50,534 bases of DNA from Lysobacterales bacterium (GCA_022841325.1 JALHRS010000040.1:1-50534), one strand, 5' to 3'. Counted from the first letter of the stretch, positions 13,670 to 22,539 are shown. Made by a program: numbers and translations. The notes: generated by a model from the letters alone, not told the origin.

Positions 13670-15235
13670 CTAGGCGCTTGTCGCCCGCCAGTTCATCGGC
13701 AGCAGGCTCTCAATGTCGCGATTGAGCGTCGTCGGCAGGCGCTCCAGGACATCGGTCAGGTAGGCCAGCGGATCGTGGCCGTGGGCCTTGGCGGTCTCGA
13801 TCAGACTGGTGACGATGGCGCAGGCTTCGCCGCCGCGCTCGCTGCCGGCGAACAGCCAGTTCTTGCGACCAACGGCGATTTCCCGCAGGGCGCGCTCGGC
13901 GGCGTTGTTGTCGATGGCGATGGCGCTATCGTCGAGGTACCGGTTGAGGGCCGCCCAGTGCTTGATCGTGTAGCCGATCGCCACGGCGGTCGGTGATTTC
14001 GGTAGCAGTTCGCGCAGCTTGTCCTCGCACCAGGTGCGCAGCCTGTCGAGGATAGGAGCTGCGTCCTGCCGCCGTCGCTTGCCGCGCTCGGGCGGGCTGT
14101 CTCCGGCCTCGCTTGCTTGCCGCTCGATGGCGAACAACTCGCCGATCTGCTCCAGCGCCTCGTGCGCCAGCACGCGTTGGCCGGCCTTGTCCGCCAGCGC
14201 GGCGATCTCGAAGAACTTGCGCCGGGCATGCGCCCAACAACCCACTTCCCGAATGTCCGGCCGCTGCCGGTACAGCTCGTCGTAGTTGCTCGCCGCATCC
14301 GCCTGCAGCCAGCCGCCGGCCCACGACCGGAGGAAGCTGCGCACATGCTGACCGGCCTTGTCGGCGGTGAAGTCGTAGACCACGATCGCCGGATCGCGAC
14401 CGACATAGGCCCAGGCACGCGCGTTGATCGTGCGGCCCACCGATTGCAGGGGAAGTACGGTTTCGTCGACATGGATCACCGATTGGGTGAGCAGCGCCGC
14501 CTGCAAATGAAACACCAGCGGCTTCAGCCACTCCGACAAGGCGATCACCCAGTCCGACAGGGTGCTGCGGGGAACGGCGACACCGCCGCGCCGATAGATC
14601 TCCTCGATCCGGAACAGCGGCAAATGATCGGCGTACTTGGAGACCAGCAAGTGCGCACCCAGGCTGGCGTCCAGATGCGAGCCATCGATCAACTGCGCTG
14701 GGAGCTTGGCGCAGCGAACGCCCGCCTGCGACTGCCGCGGATCCACATACTTGGGGCGAACGATCAGCTTCTTGAAGAACACCGCCGGCTTGAAGCACAG
14801 CTTGGTCGTGATCTCTTCGCCGAAGCGCTTGAGCGGGGTGCCATCGGCGGCCACTTTCTCAGACTCCGGCAGATCGATCTCGATGCGCTCCTCCGGCAGC
14901 CCCTTGGGCAGCACCAGGCGCTGACGCTCGACCGCCGGCTGCTTCGGCGCCACCGGCACCTCAGACTTGATCTCCTGCTCGATCAGTTCGATATCGGCGC
15001 TGCCGAACATCGTCAGCTGATCGGCGTTCTCCGACGAGGCCCCAAAGCGCTGGCGCTTGAGCGAGGCCAGTTGTTGTTCCAAGGCAGCCAGGCGCGCTTC
15101 GGCGCTTTCGGCACGGACGAGCGCAGCTCGGTAGTCAGCCAGCGCAGTCTCACGATCCGACAGGGCAAGCTCGCGATCGGCCAGAGCCGCCTCGTAATCG
15201 GCGCGGGGAACGAAGTGAGTGCTTGCCAAGTGCAT
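13670..15235 (-). CDS. tnpC: IS66 transposase TnpC (DDE)
   Basis: A 521-residue transposase of full family length. The N-terminus carries the leucine-zipper-like coiled coil (residues about 10-65, repeats of ALADRELALSDRETALADY), followed by the linker and zinc-binding-like region and the central helix-turn-helix. The catalytic DDE residues are visible as HVDETVLP (first Asp), LQADAASNYDELY (second Asp) and DNNAAERALRE (Glu). The C-terminal IS66 tail (LIETAKAHGHDPLAYLTDVL) is present. It cuts and joins the IS ends together with TnpA and TnpB functions. The gene appears intact, so the element may be active. Confidence 0.95.
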   Translation of the reverse strand: MHLASTHFVPRADYEAALADRELALSDRETALADYRAALVRAESAEARLAALEQQLASLKRQRFGASSENADQLTMFGSADIELIEQEIKSEVPVAPKQPAVERQRLVLPKGLPEERIEIDLPESEKVAADGTPLKRFGEEITTKLCFKPAVFFKKLIVRPKYVDPRQSQAGVRCAKLPAQLIDGSHLDASLGAHLLVSKYADHLPLFRIEEIYRRGGVAVPRSTLSDWVIALSEWLKPLVFHLQAALLTQSVIHVDETVLPLQSVGRTINARAWAYVGRDPAIVVYDFTADKAGQHVRSFLRSWAGGWLQADAASNYDELYRQRPDIREVGCWAHARRKFFEIAALADKAGQRVLAHEALEQIGELFAIERQASEAGDSPPERGKRRRQDAAPILDRLRTWCEDKLRELLPKSPTAVAIGYTIKHWAALNRYLDDSAIAIDNNAAERALREIAVGRKNWLFAGSERGGEACAIVTSLIETAKAHGHDPLAYLTDVLERLPTTLNRDIESLLPMNWRATSA

Positions 15236-15306
15236 GCCCAGAGGCTAGCCAAAGGCGCCAGAAAATCAATGCAAGCTGTTGATCTGCCGTCAAAAAGCCA
15301 GATCGA

Positions 15307-15636
15307 TCAAGCCACTCGCAGCGCCGTCACCGGACGTAGCCGCCGCACCGACAGATCGATCCCCTCCAGCACCAATCGCAGATCGCTCTCCGACAGCGAA
15401 CCGGCCGTCACCGACGAGAAGCGCCCGCGCTCCAGACGCTTGTACATCAGCCACCAGCCATGGCGGTCGTACCAGAGGATCTTGACCTTGTCGCGGCCGC
15501 GATTGAAGAACACATGCGCCGAGGACAGCGCTCGCTGCGGACCGAGGCTGGCCTGCACCCGCAGCGCCAGGCCATCAATGCCGAGGCGAAAATCCACCGC
15601 CTCGGCGCATACCCACACCGGCAAGCCACCGACCAT
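15307..15636 (-). CDS. tnpB: IS66 accessory protein TnpB
   Basis: A 109-residue IS66 Orf2 protein. It shows the typical signature of the family: VDFRLGIDGLALRVQASLG near the start, then SSAHVFFNRGRDKVKILWYD and GWWLMYKRLERGRFS. TnpB is required for IS66 transposition, though its biochemical role is not settled. The ATG overlaps the tnpA stop by one base (TGATG), the usual coupling in this family, and tnpC starts about 70 bases further on. Confidence 0.95.
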   Translation of the reverse strand: MVGGLPVWVCAEAVDFRLGIDGLALRVQASLGPQRALSSAHVFFNRGRDKVKILWYDRHGWWLMYKRLERGRFSSVTAGSLSESDLRLVLEGIDLSVRRLRPVTALRVA

Positions 15637-15821
15637 CAGCGCCGTCGCTCGAAACGCAAAGGGCTGCCGACCAGCTCACGCAACAGCCGCCGACGCCAGG
15701 CCATGAACGTGGCATACGACCACCCCTGCGCCCGGCAATACGAGCGCGCACTCAGCCGACTGCTCGCCGCAGCGGTGATGCGAATGAACCAGACGACAGA
15801 ACCGAGGGAAGAACCAGCCAC
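15636..15821 (-). CDS. tnpA: IS66 TnpA-like protein (short form)
   Basis: A 61-residue frame whose second half, ARSYCRAQGWSYATFMAWRR, matches the helix-turn-helix of IS66 Orf1/TnpA (compare the F-C-x-x-x-x-x-x-Y-S-T-F-x-x-W-R-R pattern of the family). Family members are usually longer, about 90-130 residues, so either the start lies further upstream in a non-ATG codon or this copy has lost its N-terminal part. The stop overlaps the tnpB start by one base. Its position first in the element and its strand agree with tnpA. Confidence 0.75.
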   Translation of the reverse strand: MAGSSLGSVVWFIRITAAASSRLSARSYCRAQGWSYATFMAWRRRLLRELVGSPLRFERRR

Positions 15822-15903
15822 CGGGCAAGACCAGAAGCGAACATCGTCTCAGACTCGCCGAGGATCAAAGCCAGCGGAAGAATGGGGGCTGTCGGACGGA
15901 TAC

Positions 15904-15911
15904 GGTGAAAG
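15904..15911. repeat. Right 8-bp target-site duplication of IS66 element
   Basis: GGTGAAAG immediately follows the right inverted repeat and is identical to 13616-13623. It is followed by a GGGGGC...GCCCCC inverted repeat (15912-15938) and by CATGTCG...CGACATG (15939-15965), so the element landed beside hairpin-forming sequence. The rest of 15966-16186 shows no gene. Confidence 0.9.
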
Positions 15912-16186
15912 GGGGGCCGGAAAACCAATGGTGCCCCCATGTCGTCCGGACTTTATTCGACATGCCAGCTAGAATAATGGCCTCGAACAGTTCGTGAGGC
16001 ATTGATCAAGAACGGCCTCCAAAAGCCGAGGATTCTTTACGCGATCGGCGACTGAAAGGTCTCTCGCCATTGCAGTTTCTCCGTTGTCTTAGCTGGACCC
16101 GCGCAATGTGGGTCTAGTTGATGTGCAAGTGGCAGCCTGTTCCTATGGTTTAATCGACTTCCGCAGATCGGCTTGCACACTCGACG

Positions 16187-16969
16187 TCAGGTCTCCCCCG
16201 CCGCCAACACTCTCCCCGCAAACTCCGCGAACAAGTTCCGAATGCTGGTCGCCGCCGACAGCGGTCGACACGTCTCGGTGCCCATGACGCTTAATTCGAG
16301 CGCAGCTGCGCTGTAAAGGCGGCGCTCGACCAGACGTTCGCACAGTAGTTGATAACGGCGCGCATAAGACGCGCCGTTGAACTCGGGGAAGACGGGGAAG
16401 TGCGGTTCGGCGCATCGGACCGGTGTCAGGGATTTCTCGCTTTCTTCTAGCAGCATCAGCCAGCCGACGAATGGCGGGCGTGGGTCGGCTTGGTAGATCG
16501 GGTTGAGCAGCGCCGGTGACTCGTCGGCAATGTCTGCTCGTGGTGTTGGGCGGTGGCCGTAGGCGCCTTGGTGATGGGCGACCCAGAGATCAGCGGCGGA
16601 GCCGATGACTTCCTCGCTGCGGTTGTTGAAGTTGTTGCCGAAGGAACCGACCTGCGATTTGAATTCGAACACGCCGAGCAGGCGCTGCTTGTGGATGACT
16701 ACGGCATCCCAGTCCTTCGTCGCTCGAAAGAACCCCGGCAAAGCCACTTTGCCCTTGTTGCGATGAACTGCATCGGCCGGCAGGCCGCAATGTACGGCGA
16801 CGCGATCGACCAAATTGATGAAGCCGTTCATGTTCTGACCGCCGACTACGCTGTCGCGCGTTCCGCCTTGTTTGCGTTCGGCTACGGTGCTTGAACGTCC
16901 GGCCCAGAACGCGCGTACGGCGGCGATGACGCGGTCGTCGAAATCCGCAGGTAGCAAACTCACGCTCAT
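16187..16969 (-). CDS. PaeR7I/XhoI-family type II restriction endonuclease
   Basis: A 260-residue protein of normal PaeR7I length. PaeR7I and XhoI cut C^TCGAG. Landmarks: N-terminal VIAAVRAFWAGRSSTVAERK, then QGGTRDSVVGGQNMNGFINL (the conserved G-G-x-x-M-x-G-F segment), and the nuclease core KDWDAVVIHKQRLLGVFEFK with D and E-x-K of a PD-(D/E)XK site, followed by GSFGNNFNNRSEEVIGSA. The gene overlaps the methyltransferase by 4 bases and lies downstream of it, so modification is made first. The reading frame looks intact. Specificity for CTCGAG is inferred from the family. It ends at 16187, about 280 bases from the IS66 element. Confidence 0.85.
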   Translation of the reverse strand: MSVSLLPADFDDRVIAAVRAFWAGRSSTVAERKQGGTRDSVVGGQNMNGFINLVDRVAVHCGLPADAVHRNKGKVALPGFFRATKDWDAVVIHKQRLLGVFEFKSQVGSFGNNFNNRSEEVIGSAADLWVAHHQGAYGHRPTPRADIADESPALLNPIYQADPRPPFVGWLMLLEESEKSLTPVRCAEPHFPVFPEFNGASYARRYQLLCERLVERRLYSAAALELSVMGTETCRPLSAATSIRNLFAEFAGRVLAAGET

Positions 16970-18795
16970 TCGCGTCGATTCCTGCGTTTGGAAGTGACTT
17001 GCGCGTCCGCTGCCATCTGTCGCGTGCGCTCCGCATCGTCTGCTGATAGCCCGTAGAGCCTAAAGACCGGTGCGTCAATCAACCGCTGATCCTTGGCGCA
17101 GGCGACTTGCGTCAGCTCGCCGCGCAATGCAGGCGGCACGTCTTTCCAGCGCGGGATGCGGATGCGGCGGAGGTACTGTGCCTGGAAGCGCAGGAAGCCG
17201 CCGGCCATGCGGGTGCAGTAGGTGGCGACCAGCAGCACGGTGACTGAGGAGCGCAGCACCGCTTGCAGCGCGCGCAGGTCCCATTGGGTCGAGGTCACGA
17301 AGTACAGGTTGTGGTGCGGGTAGTAGTGGCCTTCGTCGAGCACGAAGGTGGCTTCGCCCTTGATGTCCGGCACCAACAGCTTCGGTTGCTGCTGCAACTC
17401 GGGATAGATGCGATCAATCGTGCGGTACCAGGCGTCGCCATTCTTGGTCGCCACGTGGCGACCGGCGACGGCCTCATAGTGTTGGTAGAGATAGGCGGAC
17501 AGCTTTGGGTAGTCGGCCAGATCGACCACGCCGCCTTCCGCTTGAAACGGATTGACCACACCTTTGCCGCCCCAGCGGATCTGTCCGTCGACCAGATCGC
17601 GCGCCATCACCAGCGGCAGCTTGCGGCTGGCCTCGACCGGGAGTGCCTCAAGTTCGCCGATGTAGACGCGGTCGCAGCCGGTGGCGACGCCGATGCCGAC
17701 CTTGCAGCCGACCTGTTCCAGCGTCGGGAACTGCTGTTCCAGTCGGCGCACCAGATCCAGGCGCGTCAGATCATCGAGTAGCCAAGGGGCCTCGCCTGTT
17801 CCGGCCAGCGAGATCTCGCCGACAACGGCAGTGTCAGCATGCGCGCCGAGCATCGCCGCTACCAATTGCGGCAGGCTGTGCTCATCGCTGATCACCCCCG
17901 GACGGGCGACGCGCGTGGATGCGGGGCTTTCGGAGTTGATGGCCGGTCGTTGAATCACCGTAATCGCGGGATAGGCGATGACCTCGGAATGGAAGGCGTC
18001 GATGCCTTCCATGTCGATGTAGTGCTGCAGCGCGAAGCCACTGACGATCTTGGCGCGCAGCGGGCCGCCGTATTTGTTCTTCAACCATCGGTTGGCGCAG
18101 ATGAAACCGAGCCGGCCGCCGGGTGCAAGCAGATCGAGGGCACACTCGTAAAAAGCGATGTAGATGTCTGCGCGATCGAACATGGTGCGAAAGCGCGCGC
18201 GGTACTCGCGCAGCAGCGCCTCGGGGATGCGCTCCTGGCGCACGTAGGGCGGGTTGCCGACGACGAAATCGAACTCGCCGGTTAGCCCGCAAAGCAGGAA
18301 GTCGTCACACAGCAGCCAATGTCGGCACAGCTCACCGGCATCGGCGGGCGTCACGCCCTGCGCAATGAGGCGTGCGCGCAGCTGTGCGCCGGTGGTCTCG
18401 AAACTGTCGCGATGCAGTTCCACCGCGCGGATCGCATCGACCAGTTCGCGACCGGCATCGGCCAGTCGCCTTCCGGCGTGTCGATAGGCGGTCAGCAAGC
18501 GATCCACCGCAGCCAGCAGGAACTCGCCGCCGCCGAATGAGGGTTCAAGCAGGCGCATGCGGTGCAGCGGCTGGGTCGCGGAATAACCCGACAAATCCAG
18601 GATGGCAGCGACCACGTCTGGCCGTGTGTACACCGCACCGCGTTCGGTTTCGTCATTGCCGGCCAGCACCGAGACCGCGGCGGTGATCGAGGGGTCGCGG
18701 GCGCTGGGGCCAAGGGTGTCGAACAGATTGAGCACAGGGGTGGCGCGGGTGGTTCGAAGTGGATTGAGTTTCAGGGGTTTGCGGGTGGGATGCAA
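16966..18795 (-). CDS. PaeR7I-type adenine-specific DNA methyltransferase
   Basis: A 609-residue N6-adenine methyltransferase of the gamma/Eco57I-like class. S-adenosylmethionine-binding motif I is near MRLLEPSFGGGEFLLAAVDR (about residues 84-103). Catalytic motif IV is FDFVVGNPPYVRQER (N-P-P-Y) near residues 176-190. GGRLGFICANRWLKNKYGGP follows, as in PaeR7I-like enzymes. The C-terminal part (about 340-580) is the target-recognition region. It protects the host's own sites from the restriction enzyme encoded by the overlapping downstream gene. Only 16 bases separate its start from the hipA remnant upstream, leaving little space for its own promoter, so transcription may come through the remnant. 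Confidence 0.9.
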   Translation of the reverse strand: MHPTRKPLKLNPLRTTRATPVLNLFDTLGPSARDPSITAAVSVLAGNDETERGAVYTRPDVVAAILDLSGYSATQPLHRMRLLEPSFGGGEFLLAAVDRLLTAYRHAGRRLADAGRELVDAIRAVELHRDSFETTGAQLRARLIAQGVTPADAGELCRHWLLCDDFLLCGLTGEFDFVVGNPPYVRQERIPEALLREYRARFRTMFDRADIYIAFYECALDLLAPGGRLGFICANRWLKNKYGGPLRAKIVSGFALQHYIDMEGIDAFHSEVIAYPAITVIQRPAINSESPASTRVARPGVISDEHSLPQLVAAMLGAHADTAVVGEISLAGTGEAPWLLDDLTRLDLVRRLEQQFPTLEQVGCKVGIGVATGCDRVYIGELEALPVEASRKLPLVMARDLVDGQIRWGGKGVVNPFQAEGGVVDLADYPKLSAYLYQHYEAVAGRHVATKNGDAWYRTIDRIYPELQQQPKLLVPDIKGEATFVLDEGHYYPHHNLYFVTSTQWDLRALQAVLRSSVTVLLVATYCTRMAGGFLRFQAQYLRRIRIPRWKDVPPALRGELTQVACAKDQRLIDAPVFRLYGLSADDAERTRQMAADAQVTSKRRNRRE

Positions 18796-18811
18796 TCTGG
18801 GTAGGTGGTGT

Positions 18812-19212
18812 TCAGGCCTTTTGGTTGGTTTCAGCCGAGAAAATTGAATAGTTTGCGATATGCGGACCGCCTCGCCGAAACTGGTGGCCGTAAAGCGAGA
18901 ATGCCATGTCCTTGTTGAGTTTCAGCGCCAGTGTGCGGTCGAGCAGGGTGGGTTCGCTGCGGTAGTCGCGGTAGGCATCAACGGTGATGGTCACCACGTC
19001 GTACAGGGGCGCGAGTGTGGGTGAGCTTGCGGCATCCGGGTGCTCGTTGGGCAGGTCGAAGTTCTTCAGGTGGGCATCGCCGTTGCGCGCCATCACGCAC
19101 AGCGCCAGGTATTCGAAAAAGCGCTGGCTGCTGGCCCCGATCTCGCCATCGCGGCAATCGGCGCGTATGACGGGGACGATGTTCTCGTAGCTGCCCTCGT
19201 GTTTGCAGTGGC
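18812..19212 (-). pseudogene. HipA-family kinase remnant (C-terminal part)
   Basis: The minus-strand frame from about 19212 reads K-H-E-G-S-Y-E-N-I-V-P-V-I-R-A-D, then QRFFEYLALCVMARNGDAHL and KNFDLP. R-N-G-D-A-H-L-K-N is the catalytic loop of HipA kinases, and L-A-P-L-Y-D-V-V (about 40 codons later) is the metal-binding motif. The frame ends at 18812. No start codon, N-terminal HipA domain or regulatory serine loop precedes it; upstream in the same frame is the stop of the Ser/Thr kinase gene at 19274. About two thirds of the protein is missing, so it is inactive. It differs in sequence from the intact HipA at 1462-2793 and so is not a recent copy of it. Confidence 0.8.
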
Positions 19213-19273
19213 CCTGATCATCGGCCCGCGCCGCGTGAATGGCGCAAGAAAGGGGCTTTGGATTTCTTTTGCT

Positions 19274-21838
19274 TCACGAGCCGGCGGACTGATCGGGGGC
19301 GTTTGCGGCATTCCTGATCGAAGCCTGGTCGAGCGCGATTTCGCTTTCGATCCGGCGTTGCCCGTACTCGCCAAGCCAGCCGGTGCGCCGCTGGATCGCG
19401 TCGCAGGCGCGGTGCAAGTACAGGGCGCGATCAGCATCGCCATGACGACGGAGCGTGGTTCCGGCCACGAGCAGCAACTCGGCATACTCGATGCTGTTCG
19501 GCACTGAGGTGCGCGCGAACTCCGACAGCGTCTGCTCCAGGGCCGGTGCGTCCAGTCTGGACGCGTCTGGCGTGGCCTCTGCGACAAGTCTCAGTCCCTG
19601 CGCCAACCAGCGACGGGGATGTGCCTCACCGCTGGAGCTTGCATGGCTCTGCTCGGCCTGGGCAAAGTAGGTCGCCGCGCTCGCATTGTCACCCTGTTCC
19701 AGTCTGATTCGACCGCGCAGGTACTGGACATTCGCCTGCATCGTTGCCGGCAAATCCGGCTCCAGCGTGTCTAGAGTTGCCAGCGCCGCCTCGAACTGTC
19801 GTGCGTGCCATTGAGAGGTCGCAAGCAGCAGGCTGTTATTCGCGGCGTGCCGGCCTTTGGGCAGCAGTTCGGCCGATCTGGCGATATCGATCTGCGCAGC
19901 ATCGATCCGGCCCAGCGCGATCAGTACCGCGGCGCGCGCGCTGCGCACGATGCCCATGCGTGGATGGGCGTCGCCGACACTCTCCTGCAGAAGTCCTATC
20001 GCTTTCTCCAGGGCGACAATGGCGTCTTCCAGGCGCGAGAGCTTGAGCAGCGTGGACCCAAGATTGAAGTAATCCATGGCCAGTTCCGCGCGCTGGTCGC
20101 CTTGCATGCCGGTGCGCAGGGCGACGATCTTCTGATCGAACTCCAGTGCGCCCGGCGTTTCGCCGCGCAGGTTGCTGATACGCGCCAAACCAGACAATGC
20201 AATGATCTGCATGTCGATCGGAACCACCGCCATGCCTTCGACCAGACGCAAGGCTTCGCGCAATCTGGACTCGGCGGAATCGAGCTCATTGAGTTCGAAC
20301 TCGATGAATGCCAGGCGCAGCAAGCTGGCCGCGCAGTGTCCGGGCTCGCGCTGCGGCAATTCCGCGAGAATGCGCACAGCCTCGGTTGCTGCAAGCCTTG
20401 CCCGGTCGACATTGCCGCGCTTTTGCAGGGTCGTGCTGAGATTGCCGAGTACATCGGCGCGCACTTCAGGCTCGTCGGAGAGCTCGGTCGCGGCCAACTC
20501 AACGGCGCGGTCGATGACCTGTGCCAGCGTCAGGTCGCCCTTGTTGTGCATGCTGTAGCTATCGTTGAGATCGAGCACCGTCTGCATGAAGCGGTTGCTC
20601 GCTTCGGCACGCCGCGCAGCTTCCTCGGCGATGCGGGTATGGGCTTCGGCACGCCGCGCCCAGTGCAGGCTCACGCCGGTGGCGACCAGCAGCGTGGCGA
20701 GCAACAGAGTTGCCATGGCCACCCCTGCAGGATGGCGACGCACGAATTTGGAGAAGCGATACCAGCGGCTGCCGCCAGCGCTGATGGGTGCACCCGAGCG
20801 CACGGCTTGAACATCGGCAGCCAGTTCGATCGCACTGCGATAGCGATCGCGCGGGTCCTTCTCCATCGCACGTGCGATCACGCGGTCGAGATCGCGATCC
20901 AGTCGCTGTGTCCGGCCGGCCTCGCGCGCTGCGCTGCTCAGGCTGCGCGGCCTGTCGCTGAGCACCGCCTTGACCAGGGATTCGTTGGCGCCCACCACAT
21001 ACGGTGATGCGCCGGCCAGCAGATGGAACAGTAGCGCGCCGAGTGCATAGACATCGGTTGCGGCGGACACCGGATTGCGCAGCACCTGCTCGGGTGCGGC
21101 GTATTCCAGCGTATACAAACCGCCGTGCGTCTGCGTCGGGGTGGTTTCCTCATCGAGCAGTTTGGCGATGCCGAAGTCGAGCAGCTTGATCTGGCTGGCG
21201 CTGGTCACCAGCACATTGCCGGGCTTCAGATCGCGATGCACCACGAGCTGTTGATGGGCGCTGGCCACCGCCTGGCAGATCTGGACAAACAGGTCCAGGC
21301 GCGCGTTCGCATCCAGCCGCTGGCGCTCGCACCAGGTCATCAGCGATTCCCCGTCGACCTGCTCCAGTACCAGGCACAGGTCGCCCTCGGGGAGGGCGAA
21401 GGCCTCGATGAAGCGGGCGATGCGCGGATCGTCCAGGCGCTGCAAGGCGCGTTGTTCGTTGTTCGCGAAATGCGCAAAGTGGCCCTGTTCCAGACCCTGG
21501 CGCAGCACTTTCAGCGCAACCGGCTCGCCGGTCCGCGCGTGCGCCGCATAGACCTCGCCCATGCCGCCCCGGCCGAGCAAGCCGTCGATGACATAGCTGC
21601 CGACCACGTCGCCGATCTGCCAGCGCAGCAGAGAATCGCGCTCGGCCGCCGGGCTCGGCACGGGCAGGCGCGACTCGCTCCCGGCGAGCTGGTTCACCAG
21701 CGCTTCGAGTACGCGTCGATCGTCGACCTCCAGCGGCATCAGGCGCAGGGCCTGGTCTCGCTCGGTCACCGCCAGTTCGGCGAGATCGGCCAGCGGTCCC
21801 TTGAGTCGCAGCCATTGCGCGGCTTCGATGCCTGGCAT
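19274..21838 (-). CDS. Membrane-anchored Ser/Thr protein kinase with TPR sensor domain
   Basis: An 854-residue PknB-type kinase. Starting at ATG 21836-21838, it begins seven bases after the sigma-factor stop. Kinase domain about residues 75-345: G-loop LLGRGGMGEVYAAH, ATP-binding lysine in VALKVLRQ, catalytic loop VHRDLKPGNVLV, DFGIAKLLDEE and YAAPEQ. A single membrane span follows near residue 375 (GVAMATLLLATLLVATGVSL). The periplasmic half has about ten TPR-like helical pairs. The pairing with an ECF sigma factor recurs at 35599-38438, which suggests that the kinase and sigma form one signalling unit. It ends just upstream of the hipA remnant. Confidence 0.9.
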   Translation of the reverse strand: MPGIEAAQWLRLKGPLADLAELAVTERDQALRLMPLEVDDRRVLEALVNQLAGSESRLPVPSPAAERDSLLRWQIGDVVGSYVIDGLLGRGGMGEVYAAHARTGEPVALKVLRQGLEQGHFAHFANNEQRALQRLDDPRIARFIEAFALPEGDLCLVLEQVDGESLMTWCERQRLDANARLDLFVQICQAVASAHQQLVVHRDLKPGNVLVTSASQIKLLDFGIAKLLDEETTPTQTHGGLYTLEYAAPEQVLRNPVSAATDVYALGALLFHLLAGASPYVVGANESLVKAVLSDRPRSLSSAAREAGRTQRLDRDLDRVIARAMEKDPRDRYRSAIELAADVQAVRSGAPISAGGSRWYRFSKFVRRHPAGVAMATLLLATLLVATGVSLHWARRAEAHTRIAEEAARRAEASNRFMQTVLDLNDSYSMHNKGDLTLAQVIDRAVELAATELSDEPEVRADVLGNLSTTLQKRGNVDRARLAATEAVRILAELPQREPGHCAASLLRLAFIEFELNELDSAESRLREALRLVEGMAVVPIDMQIIALSGLARISNLRGETPGALEFDQKIVALRTGMQGDQRAELAMDYFNLGSTLLKLSRLEDAIVALEKAIGLLQESVGDAHPRMGIVRSARAAVLIALGRIDAAQIDIARSAELLPKGRHAANNSLLLATSQWHARQFEAALATLDTLEPDLPATMQANVQYLRGRIRLEQGDNASAATYFAQAEQSHASSSGEAHPRRWLAQGLRLVAEATPDASRLDAPALEQTLSEFARTSVPNSIEYAELLLVAGTTLRRHGDADRALYLHRACDAIQRRTGWLGEYGQRRIESEIALDQASIRNAANAPDQSAGS

Positions 21839-21845
21839 GACGTGC

Positions 21846-22412
21846 TCAGGGCGCCAGATGCAGCAACAGAAATGCGCGCGCACTGACCCAGTCGCGCCGC
21901 ACGGTCTTGTCGCTGAGCGCCATCAGTTCGGCGATCTCCATGAAATTCAGGCCGGCAAAGAACAGCAGTTCGACCACCCGAGCCGCGCGTTCATCGACCC
22001 GTTCCAGTTCGGTCAGTGCGCGATCGAGATCAAGATAGTCGAGCGGCCGATTGGACCGATCGAGCAACTCGTCACTCAATTCGACGCGCTGCAGGTCGCC
22101 GCCATATTTGCCCGCTGCCTTTTGGCGTTGCCGGTCGACCAGCAGCTGGCGCATGGCGCGAGCGGCCAGCGCGAAGAAATGGCCGCGGTCGTGCAAAGCC
22201 AGTTGCGCGCCTGAGGCCAGCTTCAGATAGGCCTCGTTGACCAGGGCGGTGGGCGTGAAGGTCATGCCATCGCGCTTGCGGCCCAGCTGCGCGCTGGCAG
22301 TGCGCTTGAGTTCGTCATAGACCAGCGTGAACGCGCGATCACGCGCGTGGCTGTCGCCGCGCATGCCGAGATTGAGCAGTTCGGTCAATTCAGATTCCGT
22401 CGGAGTTCCCAT
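21846..22412 (-). CDS. ECF-subfamily RNA polymerase sigma factor (kinase-linked type)
   Basis: A 188-residue sigma-70-like factor starting at ATG 22410-22412. Region 2 is in the first half (FTLVYDELKRTASAQLGRKR, TFTPTALVNEAYLKLASGAQ, GHFFALAARAMRQLLVDRQR) and region 4 in the second (LDRALTELERVDERAARVVE, LFFAGLNFMEIAELMALSDK). This is the ECF-like group often encoded beside a Ser/Thr kinase instead of an anti-sigma factor. The gene stops seven bases before the kinase start. Upstream, at 22462-22513, is a copy of the 52-bp dispersed repeat that could overlap its promoter region. Confidence 0.9.
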   Translation of the reverse strand: MGTPTESELTELLNLGMRGDSHARDRAFTLVYDELKRTASAQLGRKRDGMTFTPTALVNEAYLKLASGAQLALHDRGHFFALAARAMRQLLVDRQRQKAAGKYGGDLQRVELSDELLDRSNRPLDYLDLDRALTELERVDERAARVVELLFFAGLNFMEIAELMALSDKTVRRDWVSARAFLLLHLAP

Positions 22413-22461
22413 GCGTCCTGACCCTGCCCGCTCAGCGATCTGAGCGCACCGCAAATCTAGC

Positions 22462-22539
22462 TCAGTGCAGACGGGGGCGCTCACCTGACGGCAGCATGTC
22501 CAGGCGGAACGGCACATATGTCCAGACGAAGCGGCACTT
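22462..22539. repeat. 52-bp dispersed repeat, copy A, with 22-bp tandem extension
   Basis: Positions 22462-22513 match 27931-27982 at 47 of 52 bases (shared cores GCGCTCACC and GCATGTCCAGGCGGAACGGC). At this copy a 22-bp unit, ATGTCCAGGCGGAACGGCAC (22496 onward), is repeated in degenerate form as ATGTCCAGACGAAGCGGCAC (22518 onward). It lies 50 bases upstream of the sigma-factor start. Confidence 0.8.

Larger units (their letters stand above)
13624..15903 (-). mobile_element. Complete IS66-family insertion sequence, 2280 bp
   Basis: The ends are imperfect inverted repeats starting GTA: left GTAACCGTCCGACCGCC (13624 onward) and, on the opposite strand, right GTATCCGTCCGACAGCC (ending at 15903). 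Inside are three minus-strand genes in IS66 order tnpA-tnpB-tnpC. Perfect 8-bp duplications flank the element, so both ends and the insertion event can be read directly. The element lies between the AT-rich caspase gene and the restriction-modification genes. With the IS and one duplication removed, the site reads ...TATTGC-GGTGAAAG-GGGGGC..., next to a GGGGGC/GCCCCC inverted repeat (15912-15938). Confidence 0.95.

Noticed and set aside
14117..15706. Plus-strand frame of 529 codons over the IS66 genes
   Set aside because: Antisense of tnpC and tnpB, which are clear family members.
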